A stretch of DNA of 64,000 bases, taken from assembly GCF_036785885.1 (NCBI RefSeq), contig NC_092329.1:7688001-7752000 (forward strand), in the 5' to 3' direction. Each line of letters opens with the position of its first letter. The stretch's first letter is position 1. Origin of the DNA: Coffea arabica (taxonomy: Eukaryota; Streptophyta; Magnoliopsida; Gentianales; Rubiaceae). Both the position numbers and the translations under genes were made by a program. Shown here in pieces: positions 10,680 through 24,500 of the stretch. Under the pieces are notes generated by a model. It was given only the letters and a program-made list of their open reading frames with translations, made no database searches and was not told where the DNA came from.

Positions 10680-10937
10680 TGAGCTTTTAGATAATTCATA
10701 ACTTAAACTCTAACATACAAGTACTGATACCATCATTGGACAGCAATGTGCCGATATTGGACAGCAATCCCATAGCAAATTGCGACCTGCCAATAAATTG
10801 GCTTTGACTACATTGACAGTACAAATTTAGGTTGCTATGGTTATACACGGAATGCCAAGCGAGTTTGGAAATTTTTTTTGAGTTTTTTAGATAATTCATA
10901 ACTCCAACTCTAACATACAAGTACTGATACTATCATG
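10680..10937 (+). repeat. 55-bp direct repeats flanking a receptor 3'-flank fragment
   Basis: The word TAGATAATTCATAACT followed by AACTCTAACATACAAGTA occurs at about 10688 and again at about 10889. Between them lie about 130 bp matching the 3' flank of the kinase at 29179 (GATATTGGACAGCAATCCCA and TACACGGAATGCC). This fragment contains the unoccupied version of the site where the second LINE inserted. Confidence 0.7.
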
Positions 10938-10996
10938 TTTTATACAATTTACTACATACTAACAGTATCATTAAATTTAGTTCATAAGATTACAAC

Positions 10997-11690
10997 GGCA
11001 TTCACAATGGCGTGTCATAGAGGATGTAATACCTTTATTACACCTAATTATTATACCCTCCCATAGTGGGAGTATAGGTGAAGTGTAATAGTCATGATGC
11101 GTATCGTAATTATTACACGTATAATAGGCTAATTATGGGTCCTATTTGACGATTTGAAAAGCTTTAAATTTTATTTTATGGGATATGTATTATGAATTAT
11201 TAAAATAAATATGTGATTTGATTGTGGCCCCACACTATTATACTCTAGTTCGAGGCGAAAGAACTCCTTTTCTCTCAAATATCAAAATATCCAATATTTC
11301 AAAATAAATTTACTGATTACCCACAATCAGGAAAAAAAAATAATTGAAGGAAAAGAATTGCAATAATCAAAGTGGCAAAACAATATAGAAATTGGCCAGT
11401 TATCATTATTAAGAAATCTAATTATTATTTTCGTACTGGTCATTAAGGAATGCAAAAGAAAGGAGAAAAAAAACGTAGATTGAAAAAAATATATTTTATA
11501 AAATAGGATTTATCTATATCAATTCCAACCAAATATTGAACTTAAAAAAAGATTAATTTCTTTATGTAGAGTGCAATCTATAGTGAAAGATAATATAATG
11601 AAAGAGAAGTTAACAAAGTGATGATATAGTATATGAATTATACTCTATTGAGTGTGATCCATTGTAGAGTGTAATCCATTGTCATTGCCC
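10997..11690. mobile_element. Candidate MITE, about 0.69 kb
   Basis: The left end GGCATTCACAATGG and the right end CCATTGTCATTGCCC are imperfect inverted repeats. The interior repeats GTGTAATA/ATTACAC words near both ends. I could not identify a convincing target duplication, so the class is open. Confidence 0.4.
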
Positions 11691-11759
11691 TATATTCAAA
11701 ACTAATAGTGTAACTTTTAACCGAAATTTTTTGTCCTTCTTGGTCATTCGAATATTGAG

Positions 11760-11816
11760 TTTGGTTGCATCATTTCATTTTTTTTTTTTTTTGATAATTT
11801 GGTTGCATCATTTCAT
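11760..11816. mobile_element. Poly(T) tract between 19-bp direct repeats: minimal retroinsertion scar
   Basis: TTTGGTTGCATCATTTCAT occurs at 11760-11778 and again at 11798-11816. Between them are only T14 and GATAA. This is the structure of a target-primed insertion cut almost to its poly(A) tail, on the minus strand. Confidence 0.5.
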
Positions 11817-14800
11817 AATCATGCATTCTTTGTTTTCCTTCCACTAATCGTAGGCGCATTATGAATTAGTATTGATTATGGATTAGAAGGAACTCACAAG
11901 TTTGCAGTACAAGAATTACACTTCGACTTTGTACTTTGTACTAACTTTTGATTTTTACGTTCATTATTTTATTGCAAAAGCATTGATTGATGGGAGTTTC
12001 AAAAGGTCAGGTCAGTTACGCTTAATCAACACTAGCCAGCCTTGTTCTAAACTTTCCAAACACAAATTAAATACGAGCAATATTCCTTTGTCCTAAGAGC
12101 ACTTTTTTCCTTTTTGTGTAGTATTGATATTTTTGACAATCTTAATAACAATTTTTTTGAGCTGTTACTAATAAATAACTCTAGATTTAAATAAAAATTA
12201 GGAGTTCTTAGAATCCTTTTCACTGCATATATTCAAGATTTGAACCATGAACTTGATATTTGGGGATGCGAAGGGTGTAGGGAAGGAAAAAAGAGACTAA
12301 ACTAAAAATTGGAGATGGGCTACAAGGTTTGCAATTTTGTACGTCAAGAAGATGAAGTTGAATATTGTAAGTGTTATATTAGAGGGTATTTTACTATGTA
12401 CTTGTCATTATATGTCAATAGATGTTACACTTTAGTAATTGTTACTATTATTAGTTACTATGAGTTTTGCTAATACTTTAAATTAAAATGTGAATTTTAA
12501 ATTTATATATAAACTGGGATATAGTATGTCTATTGTTTTTAATATGTGTGATAGTTATTAAGTATTTAAATTAATCATCACTATATAAAAGGTAATGAAA
12601 GATTTCTTAGTATACAAAGTTAATATGTAGAATTTTCTTTATACAGAAGGAGTATACATGAGTTATCTGTCTGTGGTCTTTTCTTTTCAATTTTTTTTTG
12701 AAATTCTAATAAATTATTTTTTGCTAAATTATTTATCTTTCATGTCATACATCTAATTGTAGGATATCGCATGATAATGATTTTCGATCTTTGGCGGTGA
12801 TTGATGCTATATAGTTGTAGTTTGGGGAATTGTAAAAATGATCTTTGTATAACAGATTAATAAAGCGAATAGCTCCCTATTGAATGCAGAATATTAGCAT
12901 CATATTCAGATTCATAAAGGATGCTGTATTCTTCTTCCTCAAACAATAGTATTTCCGCAGCCCTAACAGTTGGAAACGTCGGTGATTGGAAAGGTCAAAT
13001 TATGAGCAGGACTTCTTGGCCAAGTTTTGAAGTTTTAGAATGTGCTCTATAAAAACACATGACCTACGTTTTAAACAGTATTCATTATTAATATGCTGTA
13101 AAATAATAAACTTATGACATGTAACTTGAAAAGTTATGTACATCTATCATCTTAAAGTTTTTTTTTCCCTTCAATAGGAGATGAGTGGAATTTCAGAAGC
13201 GGAGAAAGTTGAAGAAAATTTGAACATTTAACGTCTTAAACAATTGCTAGACAGGTAATTGTACTGTCTATCTTCATTGCAATGATAGTAGTTAGTTATC
13301 ATGTTAAGAACACCGTAAAAGCAAAAAATAGGACCCAATGCAAGCCATTTAAAAGTCCATCAAATCATTTTTTTTTCAAAAAAAAGATGAAATTGAGAAT
13401 CTAGGTGAATATGGGCTATTAGAGTAATTAACCAATCAGTTGAGTATGAAAATGGCATGTCCTGCCATGTCAAAGAAATTTACCCCGCCTTACCTTGACC
13501 CCGTTAACTGCTAGCCCTTTTGAAGATTTACCCCCAAAAAATTTTGTGTTTGGATTGCATTTTTCATGGATGTTTTGATGAAAAATTACTGTAGCGATTT
13601 GATGTATGTGACGTAAAAAGGTGATAGGGAAATGTGTTCACGGAAAACAAGGCCATTTGTCCAAAAAAGGAGAAAGCGCTCTACCTTCTCAACGGATAAT
13701 ATGTCTTCTATTTGCTATGAATCAGTAATCAGCCAACTTTCATTCATTGCTCCATTAGTGCTTTAGAAATGATAATAATACAAACAGAAACAGACTTCCA
13801 TAGGTTGCATCCAAATGTAGAATTCAGCTATACACCTAAATAATGTAAGAAACAACTTGGGAAGTTGCTAAATTGTAGTTGGCTCGAAAAAACATGCATA
13901 CACTTTGCAGAACCAATTTTAACACATATAAAAATATGTGAAAAGAGGAAGAGAATAAATACTCAGTAATTTATTAATCCAGAACTCAATGATAACAATA
14001 TTAAGTTGTAGTCTTTAGCTTACGATAACTCTCAAATCTCAAGTATGAAACTTTCTCTCAAATCTATTTTTCAATACTCAATTCAACTCTCCAAATATCA
14101 ACTCTTCTATGACTCGACTTGACTCTTCAAAATTTAACCCAGCGCTATAACTAGCGTTTATAGACTAATAGTTTCTTAATTATGTACAAATCCAAACTAA
14201 CTAATGAATCAAGAAATAAGTCGGATTTTAATATATTCATATCGTTTGATAATAAAAAATTGAGCATCAGAATTAATTAAATGGCACTGAATTTCCTAGA
14301 CAAAATTTGCTCCCAAAATTAAGTGATAAACTATTCACTTATCATGAATGTGATATGCACTCAAATGTATTAGATTTAATACTTAATAATTTAATAACTT
14401 AATGGATTTAGATTTCAAATTTCAAATTTCAGTTTTATCAAATGCACCCTGAGACTCGAACAAGGAAACCAACGACACATAGGAAACTGACTATTCAATT
14501 AGATTCGGACTCAAACTAATACTAATCACCGACTAAGCCTTTAAAAAGGAAACTAACTAATAACTAGTACTAGTTTTCAAACAACTCTGGAATTTAAAGG
14601 AAACTAGAACAATTAGGAAATAAAGAAGCTTAGTTTAACTTCTATCATAAAATGACATGGGATTTCTTTTGGAATGGTGCTTAAACTTTTGAGTTTTAAA
14701 TCCAAAGGCTCCTAAATGTACATCTTTTGTTGTGTTTGGATGCCAATTCGCATACTCCATCCGTAATCCATTTTTTAGCTACTGGCCAAAATTCTATCAC

Positions 14801-16178
14801 TAATTAGTTCTTCACTTGATTCAAATAAAAAGGACGAAGGAGGACAAATCAAAAAATAACCCGTAGCCAAAGAACCAAATTCCCTTCTAGTAACCATGAT
14901 CTTTAACGACTGACAAACACTGAAAAATAATTTTCATCACTTCTAATTACCTCATCCAAAGATAATTGAAATTCATTAGAGTAAAAGCCTGAAGAAATAC
15001 GAATTCATAATCGTTAAGTAGTTCTCCAATCCTATATGAAAAGTACCAAATTTAATTTCTATATATAAGCATCACACCGAATTCACTTCCAGGACACAAT
15101 TAAAAGTTGACAGAACCAAACCTCCAATTTCTTTTGAAATATGGTGATTGTTCTCTTTGTTTGTACGATATTGCTTCATTTTTTATATTCTTCACACTCA
15201 TCAGATTTCCCACCAGCTACTTTACACTCTTTTCTATTTACAGTGACAACGTATGAGCTTGCCATTAAATCAGTTCATTAAGACCAATTCAATTGACAGA
15301 ACAAGTGTAAAAATTCCAAGTGTAATTTCAAGAAATAATACGCAACCTATTGGCCTTCTTCAGTTCTTTTCAGAGGTTATATGACTAAAGATATAATCCT
15401 GCTTGGTCTGGGGAAAGAAGTCATTTACATTGGAAGATTTGCCATTTTTGTTTTTTCAAAAGAACAAGTACACATCATGCGAAGGAGATAAATTTTCTGG
15501 GTAAAACTTTTAGTGTTTTAAGCATTACTAAAAGAGAAATCCATGCTATACTTTGCACGTTTTTTTTCTTCAATCTTATGATCCATTGATCCTAGTAATG
15601 GCCAGTTTTTTTTTTTTTGGGGTAACTAGCTATGGCATGCTCATCTGAGTGTGTTCGAATAGTAAATTATTTGAGATGCTTTTATGAAAAAAATACTGTA
15701 GCACTTTTTTGATGTGATGTATATGAGGTAAAAAAATAATTGAAAAATGTATTGATGATGTAAACAATTCAAATCGTGTAAATAAGGTGAAAATAATGTG
15801 TAATCTTCGAGGTTGTATTTTTAGTGATACAGGTAATGTATGTATGGTTGTATACTCACAGACAACCTACATTTGTTCCGGCAAATTGCAATTGAAAATT
15901 ACAGCCACACATGCTTGTAGTTTGTATCGACCGTACGGTAGAGGACCCAATTTATGGTACGGGTCTTTTTTTTTTTTTTTTAAATCGATAAATAACCCAC
16001 ACACACCCACCTAATTTAAACAAACGCAGGAGTTAATTAAAGACCGGCCCTAAAGCAATCTAAGGGGGACCCACAAAGAACCAATTTGCGGTATGGGTCA
16101 AGCGAGCACATTTTCAATGAAACGATTTTATGTTGGACTCTTAACTCTTGAATAGGCCAAATTTTATGAAATTTAGAT
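11817..16178. other. Intergenic AT-rich DNA
   Basis: I see no gene. ORFs here are short and show no family motifs. Diverged copies of the TTTGGATTG repeat family lie near 13549-13655 and 15650-15775 (ACTGTAGC...GATGTGATGTATATGAGGTAAAAA). The rest is unassigned. Confidence 0.5.
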
Positions 16179-16760
16179 GCGATAATTTTAGAAAGCTCAG
16201 GGAGGTTTTCATTCCATATTTTTAAAATTGCACAACCTCCCTTACAATTAATTATCTTATAATATTTAAAATATTACAAAGAACAAACTTTAATATTATA
16301 AACATTCTTCTCAACATATTAAGGTTAGTAGCTGAGATTATTATTAAAATTAACTCTTTGTAATATTTTAGTTACAGATTGTTTTGATTATTTGTTATTG
16401 ATTATGTTTGATAATGAATTTGTAACTGAAAAGATCAATTTTGATCTTACATTAAGTGAAATATATAGAATGATATACTATTTCTCATGTCATATGTGAT
16501 TTAATCTTTGATGATAAACACTAAATTCTAGTGTTTTCTTTAATGTTTAGGCTGGTATTAGATTAATTAAACAATTTAGTAGATGAGAGGCAATAGTGGA
16601 ATCATTATTTTCTCTCTTCTAATATCATTTTTTAATTATTGGTTGAACCAAAATATTAGAAGATAATAAATCTCAAGAGAAGTTAGTGCAATTTTTAAAA
16701 CTTAGAGGGAGATCAGTAAAATAGTCACAAACCTCAAGAGAGATTTTTGAAATTATTCCC
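16179..16760. mobile_element. MITE-like element with GATAATTTYAGAAA termini
   Basis: The left end GCGATAATTTTAGAAAGCTC and the right end (complement GGGAATAATTTCAAAAATCTC) are related inverted repeats. Both are followed inward by GAGGTT / ATTTTT words. A second copy of the left terminus occurs at 63447 (GGGATAATTTCAGAAACCTC). Confidence 0.5.
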
Positions 16761-16761
16761 A

Positions 16762-16965
16762 CTAAAAATGGCTAATTTCTCAGAATATACACCCAAAAAA
16801 AAAAGTTCGTCAAATATATGTTTGACAAACGTATTGTACAAAACTATACCTGCCGTGCCCAGTCAGCATGGCAAGAATTATTTTTTTTTAATCGCTGAGG
16901 CTACCATGCTGACTATGCACGGGAACCTTCTACCAAATTTTTTTTTTAAAAATGTAGCAAACTAA
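16762..16965 (+). repeat. Dispersed repeat with CATGCTGACTATGCACGG core, copy 1
   Basis: It shares an ordered series of words with 26755-26993 in the opposite orientation: ACTAAAAATGGCTAATT, TCAGAATATA, GTTCGTCAAATATATG, CCTGCCGTGC, CAGCATGGYA, and AAATTTTTTTTTTAAAAATG. The ORF through it (16747-16965) is A/T-run driven and probably not coding. Confidence 0.6.
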
Positions 16966-17462
16966 CTAACCATCCAAGTGCCTCGATACAATGTCATGGT
17001 TTCATTCTAAGTTATTTTGCTATTGTTTTTGTACTTATCCTCTAGTTTGACCGAATCATGTCCATCTATGGAAGTCAAGGGTAGGAATATTTCAAACCAA
17101 ATTGATGTTGCTGATGGAGCCATGAAAGCAACAATTATCAAGTCCGCCAATTTTTCTTAGTCAAGTTTTGGATAAATATTCTGAATAATATGTTATGTCA
17201 AAGTAAAATCTTTCTACACAAAAACGCCATTATGTGGTAACTTTAACTTCCAATAAATGATTAACTAAAACATATTCATGTCAAATTTCGGACAAAGATG
17301 TAGAATATTTTATTTTGAAGATGAAAAGCTCCAGATTGATATTATGACTTTGGTTGACTTTGTCATAGTTTTTTTTCTTTTTCGAAACGATAGTACTCTT
17401 GCATTGATCAATAAAAATGTTTACACATCGAGCAAAGGCCCGAAAAGCTATACACAATGTGT

Positions 17463-20400
17463 TCAAGAACACGGAGGAACAAGGAATTCCTCATCCAACA
17501 AAATGCCATGGGCATAAGAACTAACACTATTACAATCTATGTTATCATCATCATTGTCTAAACAAAATGAGCACATTCGAAACAGTGATTTTAAGCTAAG
17601 GATATCCTCAATCAGTGTTGTCATTCTGCAGTCCGAAGCTTTACCAAGCTTGAGTAGCTTCAGCAGTCCTTTGTTACGAATTTGTACTGAGATGGTACTC
17701 CATTGTCTGTCCAAAGCTTTGCATAAAGTTAGCTTGATTGTTGTAGCCTCATCAATATTGTGGTCACCCAAGCTTCTGTCTTTTAAGGCCCATACTTCCT
17801 GTGCCTCATTTGGTACTCTGCGCACAGAAACTCCAATTCCCAGTACTGCATTTCTCTTAGAGGTTTTGATTGCCACTCTCAGATTTACCCCTTCGTGGCT
17901 TTCTGGTGCAACACTGTCCACTTCCACTGGTACCACTGTTTCTGTTGTGCTCTGAGGCTCCTTCTTCGAATCTAATTCCACAATCTCCAGCCATTCCATG
18001 TGTGCTTTTTGAATAACACTGCACGGATTATAGCCTGCCTGGTTCTCGAACTCCCTTTTGTTCCTGTCCTTCCAAATTTGCCAAAGTATATTAGCTGTGA
18101 GCCCCATATGGTTTCTTCCATCTTGTCTATTCTTCGCCTCTGTGATCCTACTCCACCATCTGTGGAAGTTTCCTATCTGATCATCAGCCCCCTCCCAAGT
18201 TATTGGAGCTATTTTCCAGATGGCTTTTGCTATGGGACATTGCAGAAAAGTATGTTCAATTGTTTCAGGTTCTTCTCCACAGCCTTTACAAACTGGATCA
18301 CCTTCTCCAGTTCACTTGAAAATTGCCTCTCTGACTGGGAGAGCACCCCTGATACATTTCCATATGAACAATTTAATTTTGTGTTTGATATTAAGCCTCC
18401 ATAATGCATTCCATATCTGTTTACTTTGGTTACTGCCTGCCTCCATGCTCGTACCAGCCTTTTTCTTAGAGTTGCTACTGCCTAAGCTCTCTTTCATAAA
18501 CCTCTTATAGCCAGACCTCACCGTGTATTCTCCTCCTTCATTGTATCCCCAATAATGTGAGTCTTCTCTCCCCCCTAGCCTGACTGGGATACTAAGAATC
18601 ATCATAGCATCCGACTTATTGAAAAGTCTGAAAACCAGGTTGGAGTTCCATCTTTTGTTAGTGATGAGCTGCTGAACTGTTTCAAACTTACAATTTTGTG
18701 GCTTAGTTGTTGATGGCTTGCCATTTGGGGCCTGTGGAATCCACTTATGTTCCCATATCTTTGTGCTAATCCCATTCCCTATTCTCCTCAGTACCCCTTC
18801 TTCCAACACATCTCTCACACTCATCAATCCCTTCCAGAACCACGAGGCAGTGCTTGGTACTTTACATGTGAAAATGGACTCCTTGCTGAAGTATTTGGCT
18901 TTCAAGACTCTACTCACAAGTAGATTTGGTTTGGTGATAAACCTCCAAATCTGCTTTCCAAGCAAAGCCTTGTTAAAAGCTTCCAGATCTTTGAAATTCA
19001 ATCCTCCTTCCTTTCTCTCCTGAGCCATTTTCTTCCAAGAAATCCAATGCATTTTGTTTTTACCATTGGCTTCTCCCCACCAATAGTTTGCCATAGTTGA
19101 GCTGAGATCCTTACATAACTTCCTTGGCAATTTGAAGCAAGACATCGCGTAAATTGGCACAGCCATAGTAACAAGTTTGAGCATGACTTCCTTTCCTGCT
19201 TGGCTTAAGAATCTATTCTTCCAGCTCTCTAGACGCCTGTTAATATTTTCCTTAATATAGCCAAAGACTTGTTCTTTTGACCTTGATATGACCATTGGTA
19301 AACCAAGGTATCTCCCATGTTTCACTTCCTCCATACCACCAAGTTTACCACATACATCCTGTTTCTGCGTAATAGACACATTCTTACTGAAGATGACAGA
19401 TGATTTCTCTAAGTTAATCAACTGACCAGAAGCTTGTTCATAAGCCTGTAAGATAGTCATAAGCTCCTCAGCTTGCTATTTATCCGCTCCACAGAAAATG
19501 AGTGAATCATCCGTAAAGAAAAGATGAGTGATGCTTGGGCCTCTCCTACTAATTTTCACTCCTTTTAGTCTCTTGTTTTCAGCAGCTCTTTGAAGTAAGT
19601 TAAAAAAGCCTTCAGAGCATATCAGAAACAAGTAAGGTGACAAAGGGTCACCTTGTCTTATCCCCCTGCTAGGTTTTACAAAACCTTTCACTTCCCCATT
19701 GCAGTTAAAGGAATACGATACAGTCTCCATACATCTTGCTATCTAGTGTATCCATTGTTCACAAAAACCCATCTTCCGCATCATTGCCTTCAGAAAGTGT
19801 CATTCCACTCTGTCGTAAGCTTTAGTCATGTCTTGCTTGATAGCCATATACCCTTCTTGCCCTTGCCTTTTGTTCTTGAAATAATGCATATATTCCTGAG
19901 CTAAAATCACATTATCCAGAATTTGTCTATCAGGAATGAACGCGGATTGATTTTTACTGATGCATTTGTGGAGGACTGGTTTGAGTCTGTTAGCAAGGAT
20001 CTTTGAAATGGTCTTGTACAACACATTACACAGGCTGATTGGTCTGTAATTTTTCAGGCTCATTGGGTGCAAAATCTTGGGTATGAGTAAAATAAAGGTA
20101 TGATTAATAGATTTCAACATGTAACCGGATATAAAGAAATCTTGAACTGCCTGAACTACAACCATTTTGATCATTGGCCAGAATTTTTGAAAAAACAAAG
20201 GGGTCATGCCATCTGCACCAGGTGCCTTATCCGGCTGCATAGAAAAAATGGCAGATCTAATTTCCTCTTCAAGAACTGGTCTAGTCAGATTGTTGTTCAT
20301 CTCCTCCGTGATAGTTTGATTGATGCCAAGCAATACCTCTGAGTTATCTCTTTCACCATCACTAGAGAACAGATTGCTGTAAAATAAGGACATCTCACTT

Positions 20401-21571
20401 ACCAGTTCATCATCATTTTTGGTCCAAGTTCCATCATCTCTTTGTACCTCTAAGATTTTATTCCTATTCCTCCTACCTCTCACATTAGCATGGAAGTAAC
20501 CAGTATTTTTGTCTCCCTCTCTTAGCCAATTGATCCTAGCCTTTTGGCACCAAAAGGATTCTTCATCTCTATAAGCCTGCTTTAATAGTTCCTTTAGCTC
20601 TGATCTAATGACACTTTTGTTCTCCTCATTTGACCTCTCAAGAGCTTCCAAGTTGTTCTTCAGATCAGTAATCCTAGCTTTAGAGTTCGCTTGAAAGGAG
20701 TTTCTCCACTTTAAGATCTCTATTCTACAGTTTGTCACTTTCCTAGTGACTCTAAACATTTTAGTTCCCTGTTCAGCCTTATTCCACGCCCTCTCAACAA
20801 TTTGCTGAATACCTTCCTTTTGAATCCATCTCTTGTCAAAATAGAACTTTTTTTTCTTTCTCAATCTTGCTGGCTCCGTATCCAACATGAGCAAGCTATT
20901 ATCTGAAGCAAAAGAATCAATGTGTTTACAAGTAGCCCCTTCAAACTTGAGTCTCCAGTCACTACTACTTAGACATCTATCAAGACGTTGCCTAACCTCT
21001 CCTGTGTTATCCCAGTGATTGCTCCAAGTCCAGGGGTGGCCTTCAAATCCTAAGTAAATTAATCTGTTCCCAGCAATAAAATCCTTAAAGGCCATGAAAC
21101 TCTTATTTTCTCTCAAATTCCCCCTCATTTCTCTTCATTAGAAACTATATCGTTAAAATCTCCTGCTATCACAAATTTCTCTCCCCACAGCTTACTTCTA
21201 TCCTTTAGCACCTTCCATTGCTGTTTTCGAATTTGTGGATCACAACTAGCATACACACCTATGAACCACCACTCCTCCTTAGGATCTTTTCCACCTATGT
21301 TGGCTTCTATAGTAAAGGTTGTTTGAACTGTCCTCACTATTTTGACCCCCTCATTCCATAACAGGCACATACCACCTGATCTATGCATCGCTTCAATCAC
21401 CATCATATTATCGAATCTTAGCCAATTTTTGACTTTAGACATGTATAACTCTCTATTCTTAGTCTCACTCAAGAAGATGATATCTGGAGAGAAGAGGTTG
21501 TTGACCTCCCTCAAATGGGGAATTGTCAAGGGGCTCCCCACTCCTTGACAATTCCACACCACAACTCTCAT
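17463..21571 (-). pseudogene. LINE copy 1 ORF2: endonuclease-reverse transcriptase-RNase H, broken
   Basis: The start at 21571 reads MRVVVWNCQGVGSP, the apurinic-type endonuclease N-terminus. SETKN and AGDFNDIVSN supply its catalytic motifs. The frame breaks at about 21125 and resumes with the rest of the endonuclease and the reverse transcriptase (PDKAPGADGM, NYRPISLCNV, SAFIPDRQILDNVI, DMTKAYDRVE). In-frame stops occur near 19743 and 19476. The polymerase motif reads FFTDDSLIF, with Thr where the second LINE has Ala (FADD). The zinc-binding connector follows, then an RNase H-like C-terminus (LGIGVSVRR...WALKDRSLGD) to 17463. At least four lesions make it a pseudogene. Confidence 0.88.
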
Positions 21572-24500
21572 TTACCCGTGGGGGCCCCATTAGGGAAGGA
21601 CCCCACCTCCACCTGATCAGCCTCTAGAACCACCAGCATCTCCAAGGACTTAGTTTTCTTCCAGTTCTGACCCTCACTTCCATCACACTCCATATCATCC
21701 TCTTGCACCATTGTTTTCCTTTTACTCCCACCAAGCTGATTACTTACCTTTCTATCCAGCTCTCTTAAAGGTCTCCTAGACTTCATAGGGGCATAAACCT
21801 TCCTATTTAACCTTTTAGATTGCTTCCTAAAAGCTTCCTGCACTTTCTCCTTGTTATAATTCCTATCCTGACTCCTTAATGAGTCCTCCTGTTCTCCCTT
21901 CATTACCCCAACATTGCCTACAACAGGAATTCCACTACTGCTATCCTCCTCCATCTCCGAAATGCCCTCAATCAGTGGATTCAAATCTGCATCAATTCCT
22001 ATTGCTCCTACCTGTTCGATCTTATCCACCTCAGAGTGTGCCTGCGCTCCTACCAACCTATTAGGTTCACCTTTGAGTTCCTCCTGTTGAGTGGAAGCCA
22101 ACTGCTCAACTACAGTTCTCTTCCCATTCAGGCCTTCAAAGAGAACCTGTCTTTCAGACAGCCCTCGCTCTAGATTCTTATTCAGTTCCAGCTAGTTTTT
22201 TTCCAGCAAGCTACTCGCCTGAGTTTTTTCAACTAACTCCCCATTTATGAACTTCCAATAATGTTTATCCTTTTCCATAACAGGACCAGCTTGCTTAGGC
22301 TGAGGGGATACCTTTCCTACTCCTGCTCGCAGCCAAGGACCAAATTGATTATCCATCTTCCCTCCAGAAGTATCTCCCTGCTTAGAACAGGTCCTTTCAC
22401 TATGCCCAACGAATCCACAGTTATAACAAAAATCAGGGCAGCGTTCATATTTAAAGGCAACCTAAGTCATGTTCCCCTCAGTTTTTACTATGGTCCCTCG
22501 CAGAAGAGGTTTAGATAAGTCCACCAACACCAATAACTTTAGATGTCTTCCTTCCTTACCACCCATTTGGGGAATGACAATCTCCTTAACTTGCTTAAAA
22601 ACTGCCCCTATTTTACGTCCAACCTCCTTCGAGAGCCAGTGCACAGGCAAATTCCACACCTGCACCTACATAGGAGTCACTTTAAACGCCTCCATATCTC
22701 CTTCAATACCTTCCTTCCACCTGTTCAGAACCAAAACTTGGTTATCTATGACCCAAGGCCCACCTTGCAAGATCCTATCCCTCTCCTCCCAGTTAGGTAT
22801 GGTGAACTGGAACAGGTTCGGTCCCAATTCAACCACCCCCAGATTTTTGGGATACCCCCATGCTACAGTGGTAAATCCTTTAACCCCTGTAAAACTCACT
22901 ATCTTCTCACCCATAACTCTCCCAATTAAGCTATCCTTACACTCATTTATACCACTTTCCAGGTCCCCTGTGACGTTCCGAAAAAAAATGAGTTTGAGAA
23001 CCCGGAAAATTTTCTAATTTTCTAGGGTTTATTTTTTTAACGCCCACCTTTTATACATTTTCTTGATTAGAAAAATTCCCCAGATAAAGTTTATAAGCAA
23101 AAATAGTTTTAAAATGATTTTTCTAGCATTGGGTAGTTTTTGAAAAATTAAGGATATAGAAAGGACGTGGGACCCACTAGTGCGAAAAGTTCAGAAAATT
23201 CGGTCAATAAGATTAAGTTCCGGATACTGAGTGAAATTTATCGGGTGTTAAGAGATAAGAAGAGGAGGTGATTTGATTGATGTGAGAGAGACTTAAAGGA
23301 TAGAAATGCATTTAAGAGAGTGACAAGTGTCACTATCTCTTTGGGTGGACACTATTCATCTTTTGACTTTTTTCCCCTTAAGTTAAATATCTCAAAAATT
23401 GACTAAAAATCACCATTTTGCACTCCATGTTGGCCGACTCTTGAGAGCTCAAGAAGGAAGAAAATTGCTTCAATTTCAAGCTTCCATTTAGCTCAATCTT
23501 CCAAACCAATTGCATTAACTAGTTTCTACTCCATAAAAGCCTTCCATTTGGTGCTTGTGAGTGTTTTGGTGAAGTTTTTTTGGAGAAGCTAAGGTGTTCT
23601 ACAACTTCCTCTCTCTTGTTTACTTGGTAAGTAGTGATTGCCTATCCTCTTACATCTAATGATGTTTAATTGATGCCTAATGGTGGCTATAGTGTTGGAA
23701 ATTGTGGTTTATTTCTTGGTTTGGAATGATTTGGTGAAGTTTTTATTTTTTTGAGGAATTTTCTGGTTTAATGTGATTATGATGTTGTGGTTGTTTATGA
23801 TGGTTGGTAATAAGGGGTTATGACTCTAGTGGATGTATATGATAGGAAATTGCAATCAATTTTGAGTTTGGATTGAATTGTGAAAAGTTAGGGTTTCATA
23901 ACCCCCTTTTCTGTCCGGTTTTGGATCATGTGGTTAGAGGCCGAATTGGCCTTTTCTTAAAACATGAAAGTTGTAGGGATTGATGTGTTTGAGATTCTTG
24001 TAAAATTTCAGGTCATTTGGAGTAGTGTAGAGTGAGATATGTTGTTTTTACTGTTGCTGTTCTGGGTGATCAGAATGTGCGAACTGCGATTGTAATCGTC
24101 TGTTTTGACTGGAATTTCTTTGGATTTGGATGTTGGTGTTTTCTGATGAAATGTAGCTTGATGTCTTAACTACCGTATTCCTTTGGAATCACTACATTTG
24201 GACCTGTATAGACTGAGTTGGACTGATTACAACCTAGTGTGATTTGTAAACCTGCAATTACGGTTCTGGTTTGGTATTCTGCATTTTTGACTTAGTTGTG
24301 CTGGGATTTGGACTGAGTGACCTTCTACATTGTTGTAGCCCTGGTTCTTAGCTTCGAAATGGTGGGTCTTACACCCTAATCCGATAATCGTAGTGCAAGT
24401 TGTGCCATTGCCGCAAAGTGACGTCCAAAACTGTTTTTCTGGTTTGAGCTAAACTTTCATTTCCGGACTTTTCCCTAGCTTGACTTGTCTTTGTACTTCT

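Noticed and set aside
16747-16965. 72-codon ORF as a gene
   Set aside because: It lies within the dispersed repeat also found at 26755 and is driven by A/T runs.
17539-22929. Plus-strand ORFs across the LINE
   Set aside because: They are antisense shadows of ORF1 and ORF2. The minus-strand frames carry the endonuclease, reverse-transcriptase and zinc-knuckle motifs.
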